This document shows, one piece after another, positions 33,022-42,909 of a stretch of 64,000 nt of DNA; position 1 is the stretch's first letter, and each line of letters begins with the position of its first letter. The position numbers and the translations under genes were made by a program. Source of the DNA: Paenibacillus sp. CF384 (lineage in GTDB: Bacteria; Bacillota; Bacilli; Paenibacillales; Paenibacillaceae); contig NZ_FNNV01000014.1 of assembly GCF_900106745.1 (NCBI RefSeq), positions 62,001 through 126,000 on the forward strand, read 5' to 3'. Under the pieces are notes generated by a model, which did not search any database, had not been told where the DNA came from, and saw only the letters and a program-made list of their open reading frames with translations.

Positions 33022-34431
33022 CTAGAAACGGAAATACCCTCTTGCATTCTCGTAGCACACCGACTTCACAAGACCGCCGAGCAGTTCCGCATCCGCAGGA
33101 ACTTCCCCGTTCTCCGCCCACTCGCCAAGCAAATTGCAGAAGATCCGGCGGAAGTACTCATGCCTCGTATACGAGAGGAAGCTGCGAGAGTCTGTCAGCA
33201 TGCCGACAAACCGGCTGAGCAGCCCCATATTCGCAAGCGACTTCAGCTGCTCCAGCATGCCGTCCTTCGTATCGTTGAACCACCATGCTGCACCGAGCTG
33301 GATTTTGCCAGGAATACCACCGCCTTGGAAGCTGCCGATCAGCGATGCCAGCACGTTGTTATCTGCAGGATTCAAAGAATATACGATCGTACGCGGCAGT
33401 TTATCGTGCTCATCCAGCTTGCTCAGCAGCCGGACAAGCGGCACAGCTACCGGACTGTCGTTCATGGAATCAAACCCCGTATCCACGCCAAGCTCGCGAA
33501 GGGTTCGCGCATTATTGTTGCGATGTGCGTTCATATGCAGCTGCATCGACCAGCCTAGCTCCGCATAGAGCTCGCCTAAGTAAACCAGCGTATAGGATTT
33601 GTACTTCTTCTCCTCTTCAAGCGTTACGCCGCCACCTTGAAGTGCCCGCGCAAAAATCCCCGCCGCCTCCTCGCGCGTCGTCTCCGCCCAAGGTACATAA
33701 TCTAGCGCATGATCAGACACTCTGCCTCCAACCGAATGGAAGAACTGTACCCGCTCCTTCAGCGCAAGCAGCAGCTCATCATAGCTCTCGATGCTGCTTC
33801 TCCCCGAAGCCTCGGCCAGCTTCGCAATATAACCGACGAAAGGAGCACGGTTTATCTCCAGCACCTTATCCGGACGGAATGAAGGTAGCACGCGGAAACC
33901 CAAATCTGGCTCCTGTGCCAGCAGCACATGATGCTCCAGCGAATCGATCGGATCATCTGTCGTACAGACCACTTCCACGCCAGCGTCACGGATGAAATCC
34001 CGTACGGCATACCCGCCGCCACGCAGCTTGGCATTCGCCTTCTCCCAGATGACCGGCGCGTTCTTCTCATTGATCAGCTCTTCGATGCCGAACAATCGGC
34101 GCAGCTCCAAATGCGACCAATGATAGAGCGGGTTGCCAAGCGTCATCGGTACCGTCCGCGCCCAAGCGAGGAAACGGTCATAATCGCTGACCCCTTCGCC
34201 GCCGGTAATGTATTTCTCTTCAATGCCGTTAGCGCGCATCGCCCGCCACTTATAATGATCGCCATACAGCCAAACTTCGGTCAGGTTGGTATAGCTTTTA
34301 TTCTCGTAAATATCCTGCTGACTAAGGTGACAGTGATAATCCAGGATCGGCATGGCTTTCGCATATTCATGATAAAGCCGTTTCGCAGTCTCATTATGTA
34401 GTAAAAAATCATCATCCATAAAATTACGCAT
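33022..34431 (-). CDS. uxaC: Glucuronate isomerase
   Basis: 469 residues from ATG 34431. A GTG five codons upstream (34446) overlaps the ribosome site and is less likely. The N-terminal LDYHCHLSQQDI is the metal-binding His-x-His of this amidohydrolase-like family. Further motifs TLGNPLYHWSHLELRR, CTTDDPIDSLEHH and LGAAWWFNDTKDGM are typical of UxaC. Converts D-glucuronate to D-fructuronate (or galacturonate to tagaturonate) as the entry step of hexuronate catabolism. No uxaB/uxuA/kdg genes adjoin. Divergent from an AraC regulator. Confidence 0.96.
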   Translation of the reverse strand: MRNFMDDDFLLHNETAKRLYHEYAKAMPILDYHCHLSQQDIYENKSYTNLTEVWLYGDHYKWRAMRANGIEEKYITGGEGVSDYDRFLAWARTVPMTLGNPLYHWSHLELRRLFGIEELINEKNAPVIWEKANAKLRGGGYAVRDFIRDAGVEVVCTTDDPIDSLEHHVLLAQEPDLGFRVLPSFRPDKVLEINRAPFVGYIAKLAEASGRSSIESYDELLLALKERVQFFHSVGGRVSDHALDYVPWAETTREEAAGIFARALQGGGVTLEEEKKYKSYTLVYLGELYAELGWSMQLHMNAHRNNNARTLRELGVDTGFDSMNDSPVAVPLVRLLSKLDEHDKLPRTIVYSLNPADNNVLASLIGSFQGGGIPGKIQLGAAWWFNDTKDGMLEQLKSLANMGLLSRFVGMLTDSRSFLSYTRHEYFRRIFCNLLGEWAENGEVPADAELLGGLVKSVCYENARGYFRF

Positions 34432-34589
34432 AGTGGGATGTACCACCTTCCTCTAAAGTCCGTATCTCCATTCAGCATAACGCAATATTTGCCGAATATC
34501 GTGACATATTTTGCTCAAAGTGATGGTTTATTCACCTATCTTGCGCTAAAGTAGAGTTATCTTGTTAGTTCAGCCTTAAGGAGGATCGA

Positions 34590-35453
34590 ATGAAGCTCAC
34601 CGTCGACGAACCGCTCTCATATGGAGATGAGGAAGGCGATTTCTATATTCAGCATGTGCATCGAACGAAGCCGTTTGGACGCAACAATCATTTCCACCCC
34701 ACCTATGAAATCTATTATTTGGTATCGGGGCAGCGCGTGCATTTCATCGAGGACCGCTCCTATTCGATTACGTCCGGCGACTTAGTGCTGGTGAATAAAC
34801 AGGTCGTCCACAACTCCTCTGAGCATGGACCTCCGGAGCATGAACGAATCGTCATCAATTTCAGCGATGCTTTCCTCGGAACGGAGCATCCCCTCTATGA
34901 CCCGCTGCTGCTGCAACCATTCGGGCATAACGCGCTGCTGCTGCACCTTACGCCGCAAGAGCAAGTATTCGTCCGTCAGCTGCTAGGCAAAATGATCACC
35001 GAATCCTCCGAGCAGCGTCCCGGCTTTGAATCCTATCTGCGGCTTCTCCTGACCGAACTTCTTCTGTTCGCGGCAAGGCTTCCCGCACCGGCGGACTCAG
35101 ACGCTGCGAAAGCCGAGCAGCCGACTGCTCTCCATCAGAAAATTTCCGAGGTTGCCCTGCATATCAACGAGCACTATGACACCAAGCTTGCACTGGCTGA
35201 TCTCGCCAAACAATTCTACATGAGCCCCTACTATCTCAGCCGAAGCTTCAAGACGGTCACGGGCTTCACCCTAATCGAATACGTTCATCTGACGCGAATT
35301 CGCGAGGCTCAGCGCCTGCTCAAGGAGACGGATCTTAAAGTCATCGTCGTCGCGGAGCGGACCGGGTTCGAGAACACGGGACATTTTGACCGCATCTTCA
35401 AGAAAATGACCGGATTGACGCCGCTTGCCTACCGCAAAATGAATCCATTATAA
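34590..35453 (+). CDS. AraC-family regulator with cupin domain
   Basis: 287 residues. ATG preceded by AAGGAGG. N-terminal cupin (NNHFHPTYEIYYLVSGQR, ITSGDLVLVNKQVVHN) binds the effector. C-terminal double helix-turn-helix (LALADLAKQFYMSPYYLSR; GFENTGHFDRIFKKMTG). Divergent from uxaC with a 158-bp shared control region, so it most likely regulates uxaC and the dioxygenase gene. Confidence 0.93.
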   Translation: MKLTVDEPLSYGDEEGDFYIQHVHRTKPFGRNNHFHPTYEIYYLVSGQRVHFIEDRSYSITSGDLVLVNKQVVHNSSEHGPPEHERIVINFSDAFLGTEHPLYDPLLLQPFGHNALLLHLTPQEQVFVRQLLGKMITESSEQRPGFESYLRLLLTELLLFAARLPAPADSDAAKAEQPTALHQKISEVALHINEHYDTKLALADLAKQFYMSPYYLSRSFKTVTGFTLIEYVHLTRIREAQRLLKETDLKVIVVAERTGFENTGHFDRIFKKMTGLTPLAYRKMNPL

Positions 35454-35474
35454 GCAAGTAAGCGATGGAAGAAC

Positions 35475-35543
35475 TTCCTCCATCGCTTACTTCCTTGCTC
35501 ACTTCCTCCATCGCTTACTTCCTTGCTCACTGCCTCCATCGCT
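35475..35543. repeat. 28-bp direct repeat (two perfect copies plus partial)
   Basis: 35475-35502 and 35503-35530 are identical, beginning TTCCTCCATCGCTTAC. A third, partial copy runs to 35543. An inverted TCCATCGC copy at 35462 allows a GCGATGGA/TCCATCGC hairpin just after the AraC stop that may help termination. Confidence 0.85.
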
Positions 35544-35552
35544 CCACTCAAG

Positions 35553-37178
35553 CTATCCTTTCATCCGATACTCCCCGGCGCTCATCCCGGCATAGCTCTT
35601 AAAGCGTTTATAGAACCAGTCCAGTTCGCCATAACCGACAGCCTCGGCGATCTCGTAAACCTTCTTATCCGACTGTCTGAGCAGCTCCTTCGCTTTCTCC
35701 ATGCGCACCTTCAGCAAATAATCGTTGAACGACTCGTCGGTTCCGGCCTTGAACATTTTGCCCAAATAATTCGGGTTCAAGAAGACCTGCTGTGCGATAC
35801 TCCGCAAGCTAATATTGGTGTGATACTGCTCCTGAACGAGCTTCTTCACCGTTGTAACCAATGTGTTCGGCTGCAGCTGCTTTATCCCGCATAACCGCGC
35901 TCGCACATCCATAGCCTTTCGACTTGCGAGAAGCTGCAGCTCCTCCATCGTCTTGCATTTCATGACCCGTTCGTAGTCGCCAAGCTCATATTCGAAGAGA
36001 CCGTCAGCACTGGCGCCGAGCTCTCTGACCAGCTGCTGCAATTGGACGAGCAGCTCCAGCACGCTCTTACGAACGACACTTCCCGGTGCTTGCTCCGCCT
36101 TGAAGCCTTCCCATAACCGTTCAATGGCTTCCTCCACCTGCTGTTCATCTTGCAAATTGGAAATCGCCTCAAGCACGCCGGACTGCAGCTTGCCTGTACG
36201 TTGGACCCCGCTGCCGCAAACGCCGCCCCCTCCTCCGTCCTCGCTCCCGCTCCCACTTCCAACTACATGCTCAACCGCATTTCTGCCCACCAGAATCGAA
36301 CCGCTGCCCACCAGGAATTTTCCATCTAGCGCTTCCTCCGCGGCGGCAAAGGACCCCGCAAGTTCTCTCCCACTCGCAGCCACGCTCCCGATGCCGATAC
36401 TGATTGTTTCTTTGGCATTCACGGCTACTGCATCTCTTAGCTGCCCAGCAAACCTAACCAATCCTTCACCATCAGCGCCGTCCTCCTGCCCGATCATAAC
36501 GATGCCGTACCGTTCCTCGGTGATCTCGAACACTAGCCCCCGACCAACGCACAGCTCCTCCAGGATATTACGCACCGCGTATCGCTTCAATTCCGCATCA
36601 TGCTCGGTTAGAGCCGGGCTTGGCGAAGAGAGGGAATCCATCTCCACAAGCAGGGTGCGAAGTGGTCCTTCTCCCATTCCGCTGCCGATCATTCGAATCG
36701 CATCCTCGTATTCGCTTCGGCTGAGCGGACCATGCGCAAGCTTCCGAAGCACTTGATCGCGAAGTGCAGTTAAACCCAGATGATGCTGCCTTTGTAACGC
36801 CCGCTTCTCCGAGATGCTCTGGCCCATCCGCTCCAATATCGCGATTAACTCTTCTTCCTCCACAGGCTTCAATAGGTAGTCGTGAACACCCATCTTAAGT
36901 GCTTGCCGTGCATATTCGAAGTCCTCGTACCCGCTAAGAATAATCACCGGGACATCCGTGAATTCCCGCAGCTTGGCAATCAGCTCCAGCCCGTTCATCG
37001 TCGGCATGCGAATGTCCGTAAGGACAAGCGAGTAGTGGTTGCGCTGCATAAGCTCAAGCGCCCGTCTGCCGTCCTCTGCCTCCGCGCGGATTTGGAACCC
37101 GTAAGCTTCCCAATCAATCACATATTTAAGCGATTCTCTTGCGAGCGGCTCGTCTTCCACGATCAGTACGCTATACAT
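35553..37178 (-). CDS. YesN-type response regulator
   Basis: 541 residues from ATG 37178, which overlaps the kinase stop by 8 bases (ATGTATAG) with GGAGG 8 bp before it. The in-frame ATG at 37193 is less well placed. Receiver with Asp55 (LTDIRMP) and the KPVEEEE segment. A long middle domain contains a Gly/Ser-rich stretch around residues 300-325 (GSGSGSEDGGGGG) that looks like a flexible insert. AraC output domain at the C-terminus (AVGYGELDWFYKRFKSY). Should regulate the sugar importer at 39,094-42,820. Confidence 0.92.
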   Translation of the reverse strand: MYSVLIVEDEPLARESLKYVIDWEAYGFQIRAEAEDGRRALELMQRNHYSLVLTDIRMPTMNGLELIAKLREFTDVPVIILSGYEDFEYARQALKMGVHDYLLKPVEEEELIAILERMGQSISEKRALQRQHHLGLTALRDQVLRKLAHGPLSRSEYEDAIRMIGSGMGEGPLRTLLVEMDSLSSPSPALTEHDAELKRYAVRNILEELCVGRGLVFEITEERYGIVMIGQEDGADGEGLVRFAGQLRDAVAVNAKETISIGIGSVAASGRELAGSFAAAEEALDGKFLVGSGSILVGRNAVEHVVGSGSGSEDGGGGGVCGSGVQRTGKLQSGVLEAISNLQDEQQVEEAIERLWEGFKAEQAPGSVVRKSVLELLVQLQQLVRELGASADGLFEYELGDYERVMKCKTMEELQLLASRKAMDVRARLCGIKQLQPNTLVTTVKKLVQEQYHTNISLRSIAQQVFLNPNYLGKMFKAGTDESFNDYLLKVRMEKAKELLRQSDKKVYEIAEAVGYGELDWFYKRFKSYAGMSAGEYRMKG

Positions 37179-38952
37179 CTGTTCCGCCTCCATTATCCGC
37201 CTGCTGCATCGGAATGAATATCGTCACTTTCGTTCCTGCCTCTTGCTCGCTATGCACGGTCAGACCATAGCTGTCCCCATACCTGACCTTCAATCGCCGA
37301 TTCACGTTGCGAAGACCAATGTGGGAGGTGACTTCCAGTGAATCCTGCTGCAAGCCGGCTTGTATGTCGGTTAAACGCTCCGGCGTCATGCCGAGACCAT
37401 CGTCTTCCACCGTGATCTGAAGCGTGCCATCCACCAATTCGCCTCTAATCTGAATGCATGATTGCTTAGGACTCAGCTCCACCCCATGCGTAATCGCGTT
37501 CTCGACAAGCGGCTGAATGCACAGCTTCGGCAAATTCACATCCAGTGCTTCCGGCGGAATCGCGATGGCAAAGGTGAACTTATCGCCGAAACGATGCTGC
37601 TGGATCTGCAGATAGATCGAGATAAACTCCATTTCTTCGCTCAGCGTAATCGTAGGGCCGCCATTACGCAGCATCATCCGGAACGACTTCGCCAGAAGCC
37701 CCACGACTTTGGCCGTATCCCGCTCGCCGGCGATTAACAGCTTGCCTCGGATCATATTCAGGACATTGAACAGAAAATGCGGATTGATCTGCGTCTGCAG
37801 CGCGTACAGCTCCACTTCCTTCGTCCGCAGCGCCTGCTCCTTCTGATCGATTTCCGACTGATACACCTCTTGGATGAGCTGACCGACCCGCTGCACCATC
37901 AGATTGAACATTTGGCCCAGCTGCGCCACCTCATCCTTGCCCCTTACTTCGACGAAACTCTGAAAATTATCCTTATGCACCCGCTTCATCCGAAACGCCA
38001 GCTCCGTCAATCGGCTCGTCAAACCTACCGATATCGTGGAAATGAAGAGCGCAGAAACAACAATCGCAATCAGAAACAAGAGAATCGAGAGCGAGCGAAG
38101 CTGTTCGATCTTCGGCATCAGCTCGTTTATAGGAATAAAGGTCAGCACCTTCATCCCTCTAACCGAGTTGTGAGATTCAAGCGTCTGGAACATAATCTGA
38201 TAACCGTTATGCTCATCCTCGTAGCTGAAACTTCCCTCTGTTTCTTCCATGATTTTCGCATAAAAGGGCAGTTCCTTGATCTGCGTAATCCCGCCGGTCT
38301 GCGCACTATCGATCAGTACCGTACCGTCTGCGAGCGTAAAAATAAAACGCTTACTTTTACTCTCTACATTAATAAGCTCCGACAACACACGAAGCTGGAT
38401 CTCGATCGAGACGACATTTGGGGAATCCGGCTCGAAATTATTCATTCGTTTGCGGAAGCTGAACACCGGTTTATGCTCAAGAAGCGGCGTATAGGGTCCG
38501 GTCCAGTAGCCGCCGATTCGGTTATGAAACACCTTGCGATACCAATCGCTTTGTCGCGTTTCCTCATCAATCAGAAACACATTCGCGAATAGAAAGGTGG
38601 GATTATCGGTATATAAGTTGAGATGAGAGATCGCCTTGGTCGCTTGGACGGCTGAAATAAATGGCTGATAATAGTCAAAATACGTATCGTACGCTTCCTG
38701 CTGATCCTTATATCGTTTCTGGAGTTTCTCATTCAGGGAAGAGTTCAAGAACAACGTGTTCGCATTCTCCTCATAGGAGCTCAGCTTATTATCGAAGTTC
38801 GCGCTTACTTGAGACAGCGAGAGTTCAGCATTCTCGATGATATGCTCGTAGACCAGATCGCTGCTGCGTTTCATGAGCACATACGTAAGGGAGCCCAGCA
38901 GCAGCAATACAACGAGTAAATTGGCTACGATCAGCTTTGTCCGTATTTTCAT
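37171..38952 (-). CDS. YesM-type sensor histidine kinase
   Basis: 593 residues from ATG 38952 (GAGGT 9 bp upstream). TM1 at residues 7-29, an extracytoplasmic domain of about 250 residues, TM2 near 290-312, HAMP, phospho-His motif QINPHFLFNVLN and HATPase (ENAITHG, IGLRNVNRR). Partner response regulator begins inside its last codons. Located between its regulator and the binding-protein gene it presumably controls. Confidence 0.92.
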   Translation of the reverse strand: MKIRTKLIVANLLVVLLLLGSLTYVLMKRSSDLVYEHIIENAELSLSQVSANFDNKLSSYEENANTLFLNSSLNEKLQKRYKDQQEAYDTYFDYYQPFISAVQATKAISHLNLYTDNPTFLFANVFLIDEETRQSDWYRKVFHNRIGGYWTGPYTPLLEHKPVFSFRKRMNNFEPDSPNVVSIEIQLRVLSELINVESKSKRFIFTLADGTVLIDSAQTGGITQIKELPFYAKIMEETEGSFSYEDEHNGYQIMFQTLESHNSVRGMKVLTFIPINELMPKIEQLRSLSILLFLIAIVVSALFISTISVGLTSRLTELAFRMKRVHKDNFQSFVEVRGKDEVAQLGQMFNLMVQRVGQLIQEVYQSEIDQKEQALRTKEVELYALQTQINPHFLFNVLNMIRGKLLIAGERDTAKVVGLLAKSFRMMLRNGGPTITLSEEMEFISIYLQIQQHRFGDKFTFAIAIPPEALDVNLPKLCIQPLVENAITHGVELSPKQSCIQIRGELVDGTLQITVEDDGLGMTPERLTDIQAGLQQDSLEVTSHIGLRNVNRRLKVRYGDSYGLTVHSEQEAGTKVTIFIPMQQADNGGGTDV

Positions 38953-39052
38953 GTGGCGGCTACCTCGCACCTTTCGTGGCTGTACGTTTTCTCACTCATT
39001 CGCTTCCTCTTCGCCTTATTCCTCCCGCTGCCGTACGAAACATACTCCTTGC

Positions 39053-39077
39053 CCGCAAGTGCTGCGAACAAGGAGTA
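39053..39077 (-). terminator. Hairpin between binding-protein and sensor-kinase genes
   Basis: TACTCCTTG/CAAGGAGTA perfect 9-bp stem, loop 7, weak T-run (TGTTTC) on the minus strand. Probably a partial terminator limiting read-through from the transport genes into the regulators. Confidence 0.6.
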
Positions 39078-39093
39078 GCTTAACAATACACGA

Positions 39094-40842
39094 TTACTGG
39101 CCTAAAATGCTGTTGTACTTGGCATTAAAATCCGCCCATAGCTGCGTATAAGCCGCCTCTACTTTCTCCAGACCATTCTTGTTGATGCCATCCTGCATAT
39201 CCTTCCAGTTGGAATCGAACGCAGCGTCATCCTTCGACATGATGATCTTCGGCAAGTATTTGCGCCATGTATCATCGATCTTCTGTTCTTCCACCTTCGT
39301 TGACTCTGGTGGCGTAAGCTGCCAGATATAACCCGGTACATACTCAACCGGCGGTAAGAAATCAGCCCATACCTGCTTGCCATACTTCGCCAGCACTTCC
39401 TTCGTCATGTCATCGTAATTCGCGATAACCATGTCTTTGGTAAGCGGCGTGGAATAGTCGCCATCTGCCAGCTTCGCGCCATTGCCGACTCCGAACCACG
39501 AGAAGTTGCCTGTTCCGATGCCGTGGAAGCCTTCCTTGTAATCCGTATCCGGATCAGCAAGACGCTGTGCGATAAGCCCCGGCTTCAGCACGCGGCGGCC
39601 GTCTTTCACATCAAAGTGAGTGCCTTCAATTCCCCACTGCGTGAGGATTTGCCCTTCATCGGAGAACAGAAAATCAATCATCTGAATCATGCGCTCCGGG
39701 TTCTTCGCATTCTTGCTGATCGTCCACTGATAGCTGCCTGCCTGCGTCGGTGTCAGCGTGTTGGAGTGATCTTCCGTACCTTCCGAGAAATAAATCGGAA
39801 TATGGGCATAGGCACGTTCGGGATGACCCGAATTACGCAGGGAGGCTTCAGCGTCACCTAAGAACCAGCCCGGTGAATAAGCAGCAAGGACGCGGCCTTG
39901 TGCGGCTTTCGTTGCAATGTTGTCGAGCGAGAAGGCCTCTTTGTCGAACAGCCCGTTATTATACAGCTTGTTTAGAAACTTCATATAAGCCTTGGATTCC
40001 TCGGAAACCGGGTTGTACGTTACATTGCCGCTTGCATCAATACGGGAGCGGTCATGGTCAGGCAGTCCAAGCGCATTGATGACCGGATTGTTGAACTCAA
40101 TCTTCATCGTCCAGCTGGCCATGGAAGCGGCGAAGCCGATCGTATCCTTCCCGTCGATTTGCGGGTGTTTATCGGCATACGCTTTGATGACGTCGTAGAG
40201 CTGATCGAAGGTTTTGATTTCCGGATATCCGGCTTCCTTCAGCACATCGTATTGCACAATAAAGTTAGCAGTTGAGTTGGCTGCCGCTTCTTCGCTCTTG
40301 TTGACGCCGGACAAGGAGTAGATATTGCCGTCTTTGTCTTTGAGCAAATTGAAGTACTTGCCATACTTTTCTTTAATGTTCGGACCGTATTTCTCGATTA
40401 GATCGTTAAGCGGGATAATGGCGCCGGCATCTTTGAATTTCTGCGTGTAGTTGGCATCGAGCACGACGACATCCGGATAATCTCCGGCCGCCAGCCATAG
40501 ATCCCATTTCTGAAACTGATCGCCCACGGAGAGGTCATACTTGAGCGACACGCCTGTTTTGTCTGTAATCGCTTTCGTAATTGGCGTATCCCATTTCAGC
40601 TTGTCATCTGCCGTGTTGATCGTAAACTCGATCGGACTTAAATCCGCTGCCGGCTCTGCTGTGGCATTGTCGCCTGTATTAGCTTCGTTTGTTGCTGTAT
40701 TCGTGCTTTTCGCCGGTTCGTTTGTGTTTGCTGCCCCATCGTTATTGTTATTATTGGAGGAACCGCAGCCTGAGATAAGCACTGCCAGTACAGTAATGAT
40801 GAGTCCGATTGTAAGTCTGCGTTTTAACCTTGTACCCTTCAT
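39094..40842 (-). CDS. Oligosaccharide-binding lipoprotein (LplA-like)
   Basis: 582 residues from ATG 40842 (AAGGGAG upstream). Signal peptide with lipobox LISGC (Cys26), an Asn/Thr/Glu linker, then a long binding domain (WDLWLAAGDYPDVVVLD, RMIQMIDFLFSDEGQI, WGIEGTHFDVKDG). The length points to oligosaccharides. Follows two permease genes. Nearby GH42 and GH32 enzymes suggest galactosides or fructosides as cargo. Confidence 0.92.
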   Translation of the reverse strand: MKGTRLKRRLTIGLIITVLAVLISGCGSSNNNNNDGAANTNEPAKSTNTATNEANTGDNATAEPAADLSPIEFTINTADDKLKWDTPITKAITDKTGVSLKYDLSVGDQFQKWDLWLAAGDYPDVVVLDANYTQKFKDAGAIIPLNDLIEKYGPNIKEKYGKYFNLLKDKDGNIYSLSGVNKSEEAAANSTANFIVQYDVLKEAGYPEIKTFDQLYDVIKAYADKHPQIDGKDTIGFAASMASWTMKIEFNNPVINALGLPDHDRSRIDASGNVTYNPVSEESKAYMKFLNKLYNNGLFDKEAFSLDNIATKAAQGRVLAAYSPGWFLGDAEASLRNSGHPERAYAHIPIYFSEGTEDHSNTLTPTQAGSYQWTISKNAKNPERMIQMIDFLFSDEGQILTQWGIEGTHFDVKDGRRVLKPGLIAQRLADPDTDYKEGFHGIGTGNFSWFGVGNGAKLADGDYSTPLTKDMVIANYDDMTKEVLAKYGKQVWADFLPPVEYVPGYIWQLTPPESTKVEEQKIDDTWRKYLPKIIMSKDDAAFDSNWKDMQDGINKNGLEKVEAAYTQLWADFNAKYNSILGQ

Positions 40843-40921
40843 CGTTAGACTCCCTTTCAATCCTCGTTTTTGTATATATCAACGGATCGATCGCTCCGTT
40901 TGATATTGTGCGAATCCTTCG

Positions 40922-41809
40922 TTATTCCTTAATTGCAGCCAATGTAACGCCTTTGACAAAATACCTTTGCAGGAATGGATAAACAAGCAGAATCGGCATC
41001 GTAACTACAATGGTTAATGCAGCCCGAATCGTATCGGGGTTGGACTGTATGGCTTTGCCGTCCACATGCTCATTCGCATTGGCAACCTGGCTTACGCTTT
41101 GCATCAGAATCTTCTGTAATTCAAACTGCAGCAGGCTCAAATCCGGATTGCGGCTGGCATAGAGATTGTTATCGAACCAGGAATTCCAATGGCCAACCGC
41201 GATGAATAACGTAATGGTCGAAATAACCGGCAAGCTGATGGGTACCACGATTCGAAAAAGCGTCTGAAAGTCGGTCGCTCCATCGATTTGCGCTGATTCT
41301 ACCAGTCCTTCCGGAAGCTGATCGAAGTAGCTGCGAATGAGAATGACATTGAACACCCCGATTAAGCCGGGAATGATATAGACGGCAAAATGGTTCATTA
41401 ACCCCAGGTTCTTGATGAGCAGATACGTCGGAATGAGGCCGCCGTTCACGTAGAGCGTTATCACCAAGATGACGTTAAACGCTTTGCGGAAGATGAAATG
41501 TTTGCGGCTTAGCGTATAGGCAATCATGACAGTGCCCGTAACGCCGAGCACGGTGCCAAGCAAGGTACGAATTACGGAACGAACAGCCGCCCATGCAAGC
41601 GTGTCATCGCTCAATATCGCTCTGTAATTCATTAGTGTCCATTCTCTGGGCAGGAGCGTTATTCCTCCCTTCAAGGAATCGAGCGGATCGTTAAGCGACA
41701 CCGCAATGAGGTTCAAGAAGGGGAACAAGGTTGCCATGCCGATGAGAAGCAGCAGCGTAAGGTTAAAGAAGTTGAACGCGAATGCGCCCCACGCCTGATT
41801 GCGGTCCAT
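40922..41809 (-). CDS. ABC sugar permease, LplC/YtcP type
   Basis: 295 residues, six membrane helices, EAA loop VESAQIDGATDFQT followed by RIVVPISLPV. C-terminus FLQRYFVKGVTLAAIKE. ATG has GGAGG upstream. Partner of the permease encoded 58 bp before it. Lacks a cognate ATPase gene, so expected to use a shared MsmX-type ATPase. Confidence 0.93.
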   Translation of the reverse strand: MDRNQAWGAFAFNFFNLTLLLLIGMATLFPFLNLIAVSLNDPLDSLKGGITLLPREWTLMNYRAILSDDTLAWAAVRSVIRTLLGTVLGVTGTVMIAYTLSRKHFIFRKAFNVILVITLYVNGGLIPTYLLIKNLGLMNHFAVYIIPGLIGVFNVILIRSYFDQLPEGLVESAQIDGATDFQTLFRIVVPISLPVISTITLFIAVGHWNSWFDNNLYASRNPDLSLLQFELQKILMQSVSQVANANEHVDGKAIQSNPDTIRAALTIVVTMPILLVYPFLQRYFVKGVTLAAIKE

Positions 41810-41866
41810 TCTTGACCACCCTCCATTTCTTGTCGGGATTGTAATTGTGTACGTGTGAGCTCGCTG

Positions 41867-42820
41867 CTAGATTAATCGGCTTTGATTCGTTTTCTTGGCC
41901 AAGTAGTTAACGCCCAGCACCATTACTACGCTGACAACCGATTTAAACATGCTGATCGCTACCCCGAACGAGAAGTCTCCAAGCTGTGTCGAGTAGCGCA
42001 GCGCATAGAGATCGAGCACCTCGGAATAATCAACGACGATTGGATTGCCCAGCAAATACTGCGACTCGAAGCCGCCCTGTATGATCCAGCCTACATTTAA
42101 GATGAGCAGCAGAATCGCGGTCGGCATGATGCCCGGAATGGAGATGTACCACATTTTCTGAAACCGGCTTGCGCCATCGACTTCCGCCGCTTCATATTGC
42201 TCGGGATTCAGCCCCACTAATACCGCCAAGAAGATAATCGTGCTCCAGCCTAGCTCCTTCCACAAGCTGACCGTCGTATGGATGAACCAGAACCATTTTT
42301 CCTCACCCATGAAGTAGAGCGGTTCCTGGATGATGCCAAGCTTCATTAGAATACGGTTCAGCATCCCATCATCCGGAGAAAGCATCGTGAGCGTAATGTT
42401 CGCAATGACGACCCAAGAGACAAAATGAGGAATGTAGGTAATCGTTTGGATCACTCGTTTGAACCAGACGAATCTGACCTCGTTCAGCAGCAGGGCCAGC
42501 GCAATAGCGCATACAAACCCGGTGATCAACTGCAGCAGCCCCATGGCCAGCGTGTTGCGCAGCACGTGGTAGAACTGTTCATCTTGGAAGAGCGCGACGA
42601 AATTATCGAAGCCGACGAAAGGACTATGTTTAATCCCTTTGCCAAGCGTGTACCGCTGAAACGCCATTACCCATCCCCAGAGCGGAACGTAGGAGAACAA
42701 GACAATTAGGAGGACGAACGGAACAGACATGTAGATCAGCTGTCTTTGCATGATGACTTTTCTGCCGAAGCTGCGTTTGTTTGGTGCTGTGTCTTGCCTG
42801 GTTGGAGCGATTGATTTCAC
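41867..42820 (-). CDS. ABC sugar permease, LplB type
   Basis: 317 residues starting at GTG 42820, which has AAAGGAG at 7 bp. Six membrane helices, EAA loop EAAEVDGASRFQKM and YISIPGIMP. MalF-class partner of the next permease. It follows the GH42 gene by 89 bp on the same strand, so read-through from the galactosidase gene is likely. Confidence 0.92.
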   Translation of the reverse strand: MKSIAPTRQDTAPNKRSFGRKVIMQRQLIYMSVPFVLLIVLFSYVPLWGWVMAFQRYTLGKGIKHSPFVGFDNFVALFQDEQFYHVLRNTLAMGLLQLITGFVCAIALALLLNEVRFVWFKRVIQTITYIPHFVSWVVIANITLTMLSPDDGMLNRILMKLGIIQEPLYFMGEEKWFWFIHTTVSLWKELGWSTIIFLAVLVGLNPEQYEAAEVDGASRFQKMWYISIPGIMPTAILLLILNVGWIIQGGFESQYLLGNPIVVDYSEVLDLYALRYSTQLGDFSFGVAISMFKSVVSVVMVLGVNYLAKKTNQSRLI

Positions 42821-42909
42821 ACTGCCATACTCCTTTCAACCCTATTTCTCATCCTAGTTTTATTATGCGAGGGTCGGGTAACATCAACAACCTGATAAAC
42901 TGCAGCTTA

